Source: Cytophagales bacterium (GTDB taxonomy: Bacteria; Bacteroidota; Bacteroidia; Cytophagales; Cytophagaceae). From it: a stretch of DNA of 5,079 nt. Position numbers and translations under genes: made by a program. Each line of letters opens with the position of its first letter. Position 1 is the first letter of the stretch. The DNA is taken from contig JANYCO010000587.1 of assembly GCA_025360235.1 (NCBI GenBank), positions 1-5,079 of the forward strand, written 5' to 3'. Shown piece after piece: positions 1-5,079 of this stretch. Under the pieces are notes generated by a model that did no database searches, was not told where the DNA came from, and saw only the letters and a list, made by a program, of their open reading frames with translations.

Positions 1-83
1 CCATTACTCTGCAATGAAAAAATAATTAAAATACTTAGCATCCACAAAAATTGTTTGAATAATAAGTAAATTTTTTTGTTCAT
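1..83 (-). CDS. N-terminus of an exported or membrane protein, truncated by the window edge
   Basis: An open frame runs from ATG at 83-81 to the window edge, giving 27 complete codons and no stop. It begins MNKKIYLLFK and continues into a hydrophobic stretch (about residues 12-24, including MLSILIIFSL) followed by QSN. Lysines near the start followed by a hydrophobic core are typical of a signal peptide or an N-terminal membrane anchor. No lipobox cysteine is reached. An in-frame TAA at 110-108, eight codons upstream, with no ATG in between, makes this the natural start. The gene lies 50 bases downstream of pgl on the same strand, so it could be read through from pgl or use its own weak promoter (103-129). 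Function cannot be stated. Open frames this short can arise by chance in AT-rich DNA, which limits confidence. Confidence 0.5.
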   Translation of the reverse strand, partial: MNKKIYLLFKQFLWMLSILIIFSLQSN

Positions 84-102
84 ATATTGAATGAGGGTAT
101 AA

Positions 103-129
103 CTAAATTACATTTTGTTATAGTAGCAA
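103..129 (-). promoter_or_regulatory. Weak candidate promoter for the left-edge gene
   Basis: On the minus strand TAATTTAG (110-103) differs at one position from the Bacteroidota -7 consensus TAnnTTTG, and TTG (129-127) lies 16 bases upstream, slightly shorter than the usual spacing. A 6-bp inverted repeat (TATAAC at 98-103, GTTATA at 117-122, 13-base spacer) overlaps it. In such AT-rich DNA both could be chance. No convincing terminator is seen between pgl and this gene. Confidence 0.22.
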
Positions 130-133
130 GAAC

Positions 134-850
134 CTAAACCAGTTCAGCCGCGTCTTCATCCATATACCAATACAATTCTCCATTGGATGGGTTTATATAA
201 GATGCAGGATATTTGTTCCAGTCTTTTTGCTGTTTGGTTATCTCAAGAATTTTTTCGGCTTTGTTTTTTCCTGTTACTAGGAAGGCAAGGGCCTTCGCGT
301 TGTTGGCAATAGTACCAGTAAGGGTTACACGTTTTTGCCCTGATTGTGGATGAGTGGCAATCTCACAAATCTTGTCAGACTCTAACAGCTGCATCTGATG
401 TGGGAAAATAGACAGCGTGTGCCCATCGTCTCCCATGCCTAGCATTATTAAATCAAAACAAGGAAGGTCATTTTCTTTTGGAACGATAGAGGAAATTTCT
501 TGTGAATATCGTATCGCTTCTGTTTCAGGATCATTTTCTCCCAAAACGCGATGAATGTTTTCAGCAGGGATATTGATCTTGGAGAGCAATTGCTCGTAGG
601 TCATTTTATAGTTGCTGTCAGCGTGCGTTGGTGGTACACAGCGCTCGTCGCCCCAAAAAAGGTGCACGTTGCTCCAGTCAATTTTATTTTTGTAAACGTC
701 TTCTGCCAGCAGGGCGAATAATATTTTTGGAGTACTTCCTCCGGAAAGCGCGATACAGACTTTTCCTTTTTTGGTTTTTATCAGATCTGACAAATATTCT
801 GCAAAGGCTTTAGCAACTTCTTTGCCGTCTTTATATACTTTTAATTCCAT
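134..850 (-). CDS. pgl: 6-phosphogluconolactonase (Pgl, DevB/SOL type)
   Basis: Hydrolyses 6-phosphogluconolactone to 6-phosphogluconate, the second step of the oxidative pentose phosphate pathway, in the cytoplasm. The 238-residue product has the usual length and covers the family end to end: phosphate-binding SGGSTP (36-41), FWGDER (66-71) followed by VPP and DSNY (78-81), LGMGDDGHT (137-145) with the family's conserved active-site histidine at 143, RVTLT (174-178), VTGKNKAE (192-199), and a C-terminal LYWYMDEDAA (227-236) typical of the family. A small variation is HTLSIFP where HTASLFP is common. The ATG at 850-848 lies only 7 bases after the stop of the repeat-protein gene, which suggests co-transcription and possibly translational coupling. 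No zwf or gnd partner is present in the window, unlike many genomes where pgl is clustered with them. The glucosamine-6-phosphate isomerase relatives share this fold, but the GDER and LGMGxDGHT motifs together favour Pgl. Confidence 0.95.
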   Translation of the reverse strand: MELKVYKDGKEVAKAFAEYLSDLIKTKKGKVCIALSGGSTPKILFALLAEDVYKNKIDWSNVHLFWGDERCVPPTHADSNYKMTYEQLLSKINIPAENIHRVLGENDPETEAIRYSQEISSIVPKENDLPCFDLIMLGMGDDGHTLSIFPHQMQLLESDKICEIATHPQSGQKRVTLTGTIANNAKALAFLVTGKNKAEKILEITKQQKDWNKYPASYINPSNGELYWYMDEDAAELV

Positions 851-857
851 TTTTATA

Positions 858-2498
858 TTAGTACCAGATCTCGCTCTCTTTCTTATCTACCTGTGGTTTC
901 TTGGTTTTCTGTTTTTGATAATTCGGAATTTCTAGCCCATCATTTTTGCCATATTTCTTCAGTATACGTTTTCTGTATTTCTCTTTTGCTTTGTAAGAAT
1001 TTTTCATTCTTCCACCTTTCCATACAGCACTTGGGTGCATACCTTTTTGTTTTCTGCGAATAATAATATCGCCTTGGTAGTTGGCAATTTTCTTGTCTTT
1101 CTTACGTAAAGATTTTGCTTTTTTGTTGATTGTACGAACCAGCATGTCGCCTTTATAGCCTGCAATTTCATGTTCTTTCTCACGACGCATTTTGGCTCTC
1201 TTGGCCAGGTAGTTTGTAGGAATATCGCCTTGGTAGTTGGCCATTTGTTTTTCTTTCTTCCGGTCTACTTCTCTTACCAATACATCTGTCCCTGAATTTT
1301 TTGGTCCCTGCATACGGGATTCAAATGGTTTCATATCGCCGGTATAATTGGCCATTTCTTTGGAAAGCGTTCTTCGTTTGTCTCCTTTGTCCACCACATA
1401 AACCTGAGGATTTTTAGGAGGCTTCATTTGAGACTCAAACATTTTTTGGTCTCCGGTAGCGTTCTTAGCCATCTCACGCGACTTGTCTCTTTCCCTGTTA
1501 CGATTAACTACTACATAGTTGTCGTTTTTAGGAGCCTGCATTCTTGACTGAGGAATTTTCTGATCTCCGGTAGCATTTTGTGCCATTTCCTGAGACTTGT
1601 TGCGCTCCTTATTGCGATCTACAACAGAATAGTTGTCGTGTTTAGGAGCTTTCATTCTTGACTGAGGAATTTTCTGATCCCCGGTTTCCTGACTAGCCAT
1701 TTCCTGTGACTTACGTTTTGACTTGTTTCGGTCTACTACCGAATAGTTATCGTTCTTCGGAGCCTGCATTCTTGACTGAGGAATTTTCTGATCCCCCGTC
1801 TCTTTGTTTGCCATTTCCTGTGATTTACGTTTCGATCTATTCTTGTCTACAACACCAGTATTGTCGTTCTTCGGAGCTTGACTTCTTGATTGCGGAATTT
1901 TCTGATCTCCGGTTTCTTTACCAGCCATTTCCTGTGATTTGCGCTTTGATCTGTTCTTGTCTACTACGCCAGTGTTGTCGTTTTTAGGAGCCTGACTTCT
2001 TGATTGCGGAATTTTCTGGTCGCCGGTAGATCCTTTAGCTATATTTTTGGATTGTTTTTTTGAAGAATTACCCTTTGCTGTCTGGCCTCCATCGTAATTA
2101 ATATTAGTACGTTTAGGTTCCGCTTTTATTTGATCTCCCGCATGTTTAGTAAGTTGTTGGGATTTATTTTTGTCGATATTTTTGTTAATTTTTTGCATTG
2201 CCCCTTCGTTTCTGGGACCCTGAGATCTTGGAGGAACTACCTTCGGTATAGCCGCGTCCGTTTTAGGACTTTTCATTTGAGATTTGGAGGAGCTGCTCGA
2301 TCCCTTTTGTCTCTTCGACATTTTTTTTGAAGTAGCTTTTGATTTATCCTTTGGCAAATCCATAGTAGTGCCATCAGGATTTATTTTTTTCTGAGCAAAA
2401 AGATTATTACTTAAAGCGGAAAGGAGTAAACATAAAAATAAAGCCCCAATCGCTAATAGGTTTTTCGACAACACAAAATTCTTATCTTTTCCCTTCAC
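858..2498 (-). CDS. Exported, highly basic protein with tandem 38-residue repeats, function unknown
   Basis: I do not recognise a named family. The 546-residue product starts with a signal peptide: hydrophobic core about residues 13-30, probable cleavage after LFA (33-35), leaving Q36 first. Next comes a Lys/Ser-rich stretch (50-80, with a run of five Ser), then degenerate repeat-like sequence, then a repeat array (about 120-474) whose units begin TGDQKIPQSR and end near KSQEMA. The last 72 residues (475-546) are non-repetitive, carry both mature-part tryptophans (493, 545) and end SEIWY. The mature part has no cysteine, few hydrophobic residues and a large Lys/Arg excess, so I infer a largely disordered periplasmic or extracellular protein that may bind polyanions. 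No obvious type IX secretion C-terminal domain is seen. The start is GTG (2498-2496): an in-frame TAA five codons upstream excludes anything earlier. GTG at residue 9 or TTG at residue 10 would give a shorter, more ordinary signal peptide. It lies 18 bases after the lipoprotein gene and 7 before pgl. Confidence 0.85.
   Translation of the reverse strand: MKGKDKNFVLSKNLLAIGALFLCLLLSALSNNLFAQKKINPDGTTMDLPKDKSKATSKKMSKRQKGSSSSSKSQMKSPKTDAAIPKVVPPRSQGPRNEGAMQKINKNIDKNKSQQLTKHAGDQIKAEPKRTNINYDGGQTAKGNSSKKQSKNIAKGSTGDQKIPQSRSQAPKNDNTGVVDKNRSKRKSQEMAGKETGDQKIPQSRSQAPKNDNTGVVDKNRSKRKSQEMANKETGDQKIPQSRMQAPKNDNYSVVDRNKSKRKSQEMASQETGDQKIPQSRMKAPKHDNYSVVDRNKERNKSQEMAQNATGDQKIPQSRMQAPKNDNYVVVNRNRERDKSREMAKNATGDQKMFESQMKPPKNPQVYVVDKGDKRRTLSKEMANYTGDMKPFESRMQGPKNSGTDVLVREVDRKKEKQMANYQGDIPTNYLAKRAKMRREKEHEIAGYKGDMLVRTINKKAKSLRKKDKKIANYQGDIIIRRKQKGMHPSAVWKGGRMKNSYKAKEKYRKRILKKYGKNDGLEIPNYQKQKTKKPQVDKKESEIWY
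1077..2141 (-). repeat. Tandem protein-coding repeat array, 114-bp units decaying to 78-bp units
   Basis: Units counted from the residue before GD: a degenerate 38-residue copy (120-157; 2141-2028); six 38-residue copies (158-385; 2027-1344), each 114 bp; a 37-residue copy (386-422; 1343-1233); and two 26-residue copies (423-448 and 449-474; 1232-1077). Copies 1 and 2 share 37 of 38 residues, 2 and 3 share 31, 3 and 4 share 30, and identity keeps dropping towards the C-terminus. Invariant or near-invariant positions in the full-length copies include GD at the start, the PK pair near position 15, VV at 21-22 and EMA at 33-35. The short copies keep only the GD start and an IA-x-Y end. The pattern suggests expansion near the N-terminal end of the array with older, diverged copies behind it. 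Confidence 0.9.
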
Positions 2499-2516
2499 CT
2501 GTCTGTTCGCTTAGAT

Positions 2517-2777
2517 TTATAACTTAGTTTTTCTGGGATCCCTGATTTGTTTAGGGTTTTTCTTATTTACATAACCCGTCTCGTGATTAATCCTTTTGGT
2601 AGGACCTTTTTTCTTTTTTCCTTTACCATTTTTCAACTGGCCTTTTTCGTCAAATTGACTTAAGTCAGCTTCGCTTACTTGGCCAAGACCAGGACAAGGA
2701 TATGTTTTTTTCTTACAGGAAGGAAGAGCAGAGAGCAAAAAAGCAAACACAATTCCAAGACAAACTATTTTCTTCAT
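2517..2777 (-). CDS. Small basic lipoprotein, function unknown
   Basis: The 86-residue product has an N-terminal lipoprotein signal: MKK, a hydrophobic stretch (residues 4-18) and LPSC (18-21), so Cys21 is the predicted lipidated residue. The mature part of about 66 residues is Lys-rich: CKKKTYPCPG at the start with a second Cys at 28, a central GKGKKKKGP (about 52-60), and a C-terminal half containing TGYVNKKNPKQIRDPRK. Positions just after Cys21 are lysines, not the acidic residues known to drive surface export of Bacteroidota lipoproteins, so I infer a periplasm-facing membrane location. The gene follows a strong promoter with a short leader and is 18 bases upstream of the repeat-protein gene. 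Both products are exported and rich in Lys, Gly and Pro, which suggests that they act together, but no function can be assigned. Its ATG (2777-2775) gives a complete lipoprotein signal, which supports the start. Confidence 0.8.
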   Translation of the reverse strand: MKKIVCLGIVFAFLLSALPSCKKKTYPCPGLGQVSEADLSQFDEKGQLKNGKGKKKKGPTKRINHETGYVNKKNPKQIRDPRKTKL

Positions 2778-2800
2778 AGACTTAACCTGTTTAACCTATA

Positions 2801-2832
2801 CAAATATAATAAAATTCCTATTTAAAATCAAA
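2801..2832 (-). promoter_or_regulatory. Bacteroidota-type promoter of the lipoprotein/repeat-protein/pgl unit
   Basis: Reading the minus strand, TTTG (2832-2829) is followed after exactly 20 bases by TATATTTG (2808-2801). This matches the primary sigma-factor pattern described for Bacteroidota (a -33 TTTG or TTG and a -7 TAnnTTTG) in both elements. Transcription would begin at about 2797-2794, leaving a leader of about 20 bases before the lipoprotein ATG at 2777. The leader contains AGGTTAA twice (2797-2791 and 2788-2782), 9 bases apart. No other match of this quality was seen upstream of the three genes. Confidence 0.7.
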
Positions 2833-2843
2833 GAATTCCTATT
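2813..2843. repeat. 10-bp direct repeat straddling the promoter -33 element
   Basis: AATTCCTATT occurs at 2813-2822 and again at 2834-2843, a 21-bp period or about two helical turns. One copy sits in the promoter spacer and the other immediately upstream of the -33 element. The position and spacing fit a regulator that binds two sites on one face of the DNA, but the repeat is short and AT-rich. Confidence 0.4.
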
Positions 2844-2889
2844 GTGCTTATTTGACTTTAATTAGATGATTAATTTGCTAAAATTCCAT

Positions 2890-2931
2890 ATTAAATAAAA
2901 TTATGAACTAAAAATTCATAGCTCATAATTT
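2890..2931 (-). terminator. AT-rich hairpin after the E1 gene, probable terminator
   Basis: Eight bases past the E1 stop codon the minus-strand transcript can form a 13-bp stem: 2931-2919 pairs with 2910-2898, with twelve Watson-Crick pairs, one G-U pair and an 8-base loop. It is followed by TATTTAAT (2897-2890). The position is right for a terminator separating the E1 gene from the next promoter. The stem has few G-C pairs and the U-run is broken, so termination may be incomplete. Confidence 0.5.
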
Positions 2932-2939
2932 ATATTTAA

Positions 2940-4916
2940 CTAATATTCAATCAACGCTTTAATCTTCCTTTTCATACGCTCTCTAGGAAGAAAATTTTCT
3001 TCCAGATTTTTTGAGAATGGAACGGCTGTATCCAAACTCCCCTCCCTCATAACCGGTGCATCCAATGCAGAAAAGCAATTTTCTCCAATCCAGGCAGCAA
3101 TTTCAGCACTTATGCTACCTGTAAGCGTATCCTCATTGACTACTAAGACTTTGCCCGTTTTTCTTACTGAGGTTTCTACCGCCTCTTTATCCCAGGGTAA
3201 TAATGTCCGGAGATCAATGATATCAGCCTCTACTGCCATTTCACGGCACAATTCCTTTGCCCAATGAACACCCATTCCATAGGTAACAATTGTCAATTCC
3301 TCTCCTTCGGTTACCAAATTGGCTTTACCAATGGGTAGGGTATAATAATCATCCGGAATTTCTTCGGTAAGTGAACGGTAAAGTGATTTATGTTCGAAAT
3401 ATAAAACAGGGTTAGGGTCTTCGATTGCAGCAGCCAACAAGCCCTTTGCATCAAAAGGACTTGACGGGTATACTATTTTTAATCCAGGAGTATGGAAAAA
3501 CCAGGCCTCAGTAGATTGTGAATGAAATGGCCCTGCTCCAGTACCAGCGCCTGTAGGTAGACGAACTACCACGTCTGCATTTTGTCCCCAGCGGTAATGG
3601 GATTTAGCAAGATTATTTATAATTTGATTAAATCCACAACTTACAAAATCTGCAAATTGCATTTCTATTACCGATTTATAATTCCGGATAGAAAGGCCAA
3701 GTCCTGCGCCCAGTATAGCCGATTCACAAAGAGGAGTATTGCGTACTCTTTCTTTGCCGTATTTCTGAACGAAGCCTTCCGTGATTTTAAATACTCCACC
3801 ATACTCTGCAATGTCTTGTCCCATCAGAATAAGTTCGCGGTACCGGTCCATACTCTGGCGAAGTGCATCGGAGATTGCATCCACGTATCTTCGGTTGCTT
3901 TTCATCCTTGTGCCAGGATTGATAATTTTTTGAACGAACGGTTGGTACATGTCCTGAAGCTCTGTTTCTGTATTGGCTTGTGGCATGGATTCTTCTTCAG
4001 AATAACGTAAGCCCTCTTCGATCTCTTCTTTTATTTCGGTTCTGAAATCCTGAATTTGTTTGTGCGTAAGCAATCCTTCGTCGAAAAGAAATTTTTCATA
4101 ATTTTCTACGGGATCTTTTTTTGCCCATTCTTCAAAAAGTTCTTTAGGAATATATTTCGTTCCCGAAGCTTCTTCGTGTCCACGCATACGGAATGTCATG
4201 GCTTCTACCAAAAGAGGTTTAGGGTCTTTTCTAATTTTTTCTGTAGCAGTTTTTATAGCATCGTATACTTCGATAATATTATTACCATCTACTTGAATAG
4301 TGTCAATGCCGTAGGCAGGACCTTTCTCCGTAAAACTTTTTATTTTAAACTGTTCTTTGCTTGGAGTAGAAAGTCCGTAGCCGTTATTTTCTATAATAAA
4401 AATCACAGGAAGATTCCATACCGCTGCTACGTTCAGTGCTTCGTGGAAATCGCCTTCGCTGGCACCACCGTCGCCACTGAAGACTACGGTGACACGCTCT
4501 TTTTTATCCAGCACATCTGCAAGCGCTATTCCATCTGCTACGGCCAATTGTGGTCCGAGGTGGGAGATCATGCCTACGATATGATGTTCGTTGCTTCCGA
4601 AATGGAAAGACCGGTCGCGGCCTTTGGTAAATCCTGAAAGTTTGCCTTGAAACTGGCAGAACAAGCGATGAGAGGAAATTCCCCTTCCGGTAAAGATTCC
4701 AAGATTGCGGTGTAATGGAAGAATATATTCTTCTTTATCGAGCGCACAGACTGTGCCAACCGAGATAGCTTCCTGGCCTATGCCTGAAAACCATTTAGTA
4801 ATTCCTCCCTGACGAAGAAGAATGAGCATGCGCTCTTCAATAAGCCTGGGCTTCAGGAGTTCTTTGTATAAATGAAGAAGGGTTTCGTCCGAATACGATT
4901 TACGATTGAATTGCAT
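2940..4916 (-). CDS. 2-oxoacid dehydrogenase E1, fused alpha and beta subunits (probably branched-chain 2-oxoacid type)
   Basis: Thiamine-diphosphate-dependent E1: decarboxylates a 2-oxoacid and transfers the acyl group to the lipoyl arm of E2. The 658-residue chain joins an alpha half (about 1-320) and a beta half (about 338-658). The alpha half has GIGQEAISVG (45-54), HRNLG (69-73) and the ThDP/Mg motif GDG (148-150) to NN (177-178). Its loop, RMRGHEEASGTKY (243-255), corresponds to the regulatory loop of this family. The beta half has GQDIAEYGGVFKITEG (366-381), TPLCESAILG (394-403), GPFHSQSTEAWF (462-473) with a probable catalytic His465, and LDAPV (618-622). Residues 320-338, ending in an internal Met338, form the junction. 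There is no lipoyl domain, and E2 and E3 are not in the window. Annotation as 2-oxoisovalerate dehydrogenase (branched-chain acyl-CoA for iso-fatty acids and Val/Leu/Ile breakdown) is my preference; pyruvate or acetoin cannot be excluded from sequence alone. The ATG start is fixed by an in-frame TAA two codons upstream (4922-4920). Confidence 0.92.
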   Translation of the reverse strand: MQFNRKSYSDETLLHLYKELLKPRLIEERMLILLRQGGITKWFSGIGQEAISVGTVCALDKEEYILPLHRNLGIFTGRGISSHRLFCQFQGKLSGFTKGRDRSFHFGSNEHHIVGMISHLGPQLAVADGIALADVLDKKERVTVVFSGDGGASEGDFHEALNVAAVWNLPVIFIIENNGYGLSTPSKEQFKIKSFTEKGPAYGIDTIQVDGNNIIEVYDAIKTATEKIRKDPKPLLVEAMTFRMRGHEEASGTKYIPKELFEEWAKKDPVENYEKFLFDEGLLTHKQIQDFRTEIKEEIEEGLRYSEEESMPQANTETELQDMYQPFVQKIINPGTRMKSNRRYVDAISDALRQSMDRYRELILMGQDIAEYGGVFKITEGFVQKYGKERVRNTPLCESAILGAGLGLSIRNYKSVIEMQFADFVSCGFNQIINNLAKSHYRWGQNADVVVRLPTGAGTGAGPFHSQSTEAWFFHTPGLKIVYPSSPFDAKGLLAAAIEDPNPVLYFEHKSLYRSLTEEIPDDYYTLPIGKANLVTEGEELTIVTYGMGVHWAKELCREMAVEADIIDLRTLLPWDKEAVETSVRKTGKVLVVNEDTLTGSISAEIAAWIGENCFSALDAPVMREGSLDTAVPFSKNLEENFLPRERMKRKIKALIEY

Positions 4917-4931
4917 AATTTAATGAAAGCA

Positions 4932-4939
4932 CTAAGATA
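4932..4939 (-). promoter_or_regulatory. Weak candidate -7 element for the E1 gene
   Basis: TATCTTAG (minus strand 4939-4932) differs at one position from TAnnTTTG. The region 17-23 bases upstream is the heptamer repeat and contains no TTG, so a -33 element is missing. It would give a leader of only about 10 bases. A promoter further upstream, towards 4980-5050, is equally possible. Confidence 0.2.
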
Positions 4940-4940
4940 A

Positions 4941-4968
4941 TGGTTAATTGTTAATTGTTAATGGTTAA
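4941..4968. repeat. Four-copy 7-bp tandem repeat in the E1 upstream region
   Basis: TGGTTAA (4941-4947), TTGTTAA (4948-4954), TTGTTAA (4955-4961) and TGGTTAA (4962-4968) are contiguous. The two inner and two outer copies are identical pairs, differing from each other at one base. The array ends 25 bases upstream of the E1 start codon. A tandem repeat of this kind can change copy number by replication slippage, which would shift promoter spacing. Confidence 0.85.
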
Positions 4969-5025
4969 TGAAGATTTTCTCTGTCACTGCTTTGTCTTAT
5001 CCATTTGTTATCTCCTTTCCAATAG

Positions 5026-5048
5026 TTGATAAATCAAAAAATTATCAA
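5026..5048. repeat. 7-bp inverted repeat before the possible divergent gene
   Basis: TTGATAA (5026-5032) and TTATCAA (5042-5048) are perfect inverted copies separated by 9 bases, ending four bases before the candidate ATG at 5053. This could be an operator or a weak hairpin in the leader. It is short and AT-rich, so chance is a real alternative. Confidence 0.3.
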
Positions 5049-5052
5049 TTTT

Positions 5053-5079
5053 ATGTCTTCACAAAAAAAGCAAAAAGAG
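5053..5079 (+). CDS. Possible start of a divergent plus-strand gene, cut off by the window edge
   Basis: ATG at 5053-5055 opens a frame of nine codons reaching the window edge: MSSQKKQKE. The A/T-rich leader just before the ATG resembles other start regions of this phylum, and the orientation would make it divergent from the E1 gene. No clear promoter was found for it within 4969-5052. Nine codons are not enough to identify a product or to exclude chance. Confidence 0.35.

Noticed and set aside
628..813. Plus-strand frame of 61 codons opposite pgl
   Set aside because: It covers the antisense of the conserved GGSTP and GDER region of pgl and has no independent support.
1706..1987. Plus-strand open frame of 93 codons opposite the repeat array
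   Set aside because: It is the antisense shadow of the 114-bp repeats: repetition keeps the opposite frame open. It has no family motif and no start context, and the minus-strand frame shows clear synonymous constraint.
1077..2141. Repeat array considered as a CRISPR or a non-coding satellite
   Set aside because: The 114-bp period is a multiple of three, the reading frame is intact throughout, and variation is mainly synonymous. No short repeats separated by unique spacers are present.
858..2777. Lipoprotein and repeat protein considered as a toxin/immunity or contact-dependent system
   Set aside because: No toxin domain, no typical delivery motif and no variable C-terminal toxin tip is visible. 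The small protein has no immunity-family features.
3582..4637. Two long plus-strand frames (142 and 193 codons) opposite the E1 gene
   Set aside because: Both lie entirely inside a gene with unambiguous enzyme motifs on the other strand. Their translations are rich in Phe, Ser and Cys, as expected for antisense reading of AT-rich coding DNA.
4574..4759. Minus-strand frame of 61 codons overlapping the E1 alpha half
   Set aside because: It is an out-of-frame reading of the same strand within conserved E1 sequence and has no supporting motif.

Overview
The window looks like chromosomal DNA of a member of the Bacteroidota, most likely a Cytophaga-like aerobe; the rank below phylum is inference. 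The evidence is AT-rich intergenic DNA, start codons preceded by A/T-rich leaders without clear Shine-Dalgarno sequences, a promoter matching the Bacteroidota pattern (TTTG, 20-bp spacer, TAnnTTTG), a Cys-anchored small lipoprotein, and a single-chain alpha-beta 2-oxoacid dehydrogenase E1 of a form common in this phylum. Nearly everything is read from the minus strand, so transcription runs from high to low coordinates.

In order of transcription: (1) 4916-2940 encodes a fused E1 (alpha+beta) of a 2-oxoacid dehydrogenase complex, probably for branched-chain 2-oxoacids. It is followed by an AT-rich hairpin (2898-2931) that is a plausible terminator. (2) A good promoter at 2801-2832 starts a three-gene unit: an 86-residue basic lipoprotein (2777-2517), a 546-residue exported, very basic repeat protein (2498-858), and 6-phosphogluconolactonase (850-134). 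The gaps are 18 and 7 bases, so co-transcription is likely. (3) After a 50-base gap, a minus-strand gene starts at 83 and leaves the window. Only an N-terminus resembling a signal peptide or membrane anchor is visible. (4) At the right edge a possible divergent plus-strand gene begins at 5053. It shares the 4917-5052 intergenic region with the E1 gene; that region holds four copies of a 7-bp tandem repeat.

Two genes are housekeeping enzymes with clear motifs: Pgl is the second step of the oxidative pentose phosphate pathway, and E1 decarboxylates 2-oxoacids and passes the acyl group to a lipoylated E2 that is not in this window. The least explained part is the lipoprotein/repeat-protein pair. 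The repeat protein has at least six successive 38-residue repeats, then a 37-residue and two 26-residue degenerate copies, then a distinct 72-residue C-terminal segment. Two adjacent repeats differ at one residue but at fourteen synonymous codons, so selection appears to hold the peptide sequence. I see no CRISPR array, transposase, phage gene, tRNA or rRNA, and no evidence of a defence system.
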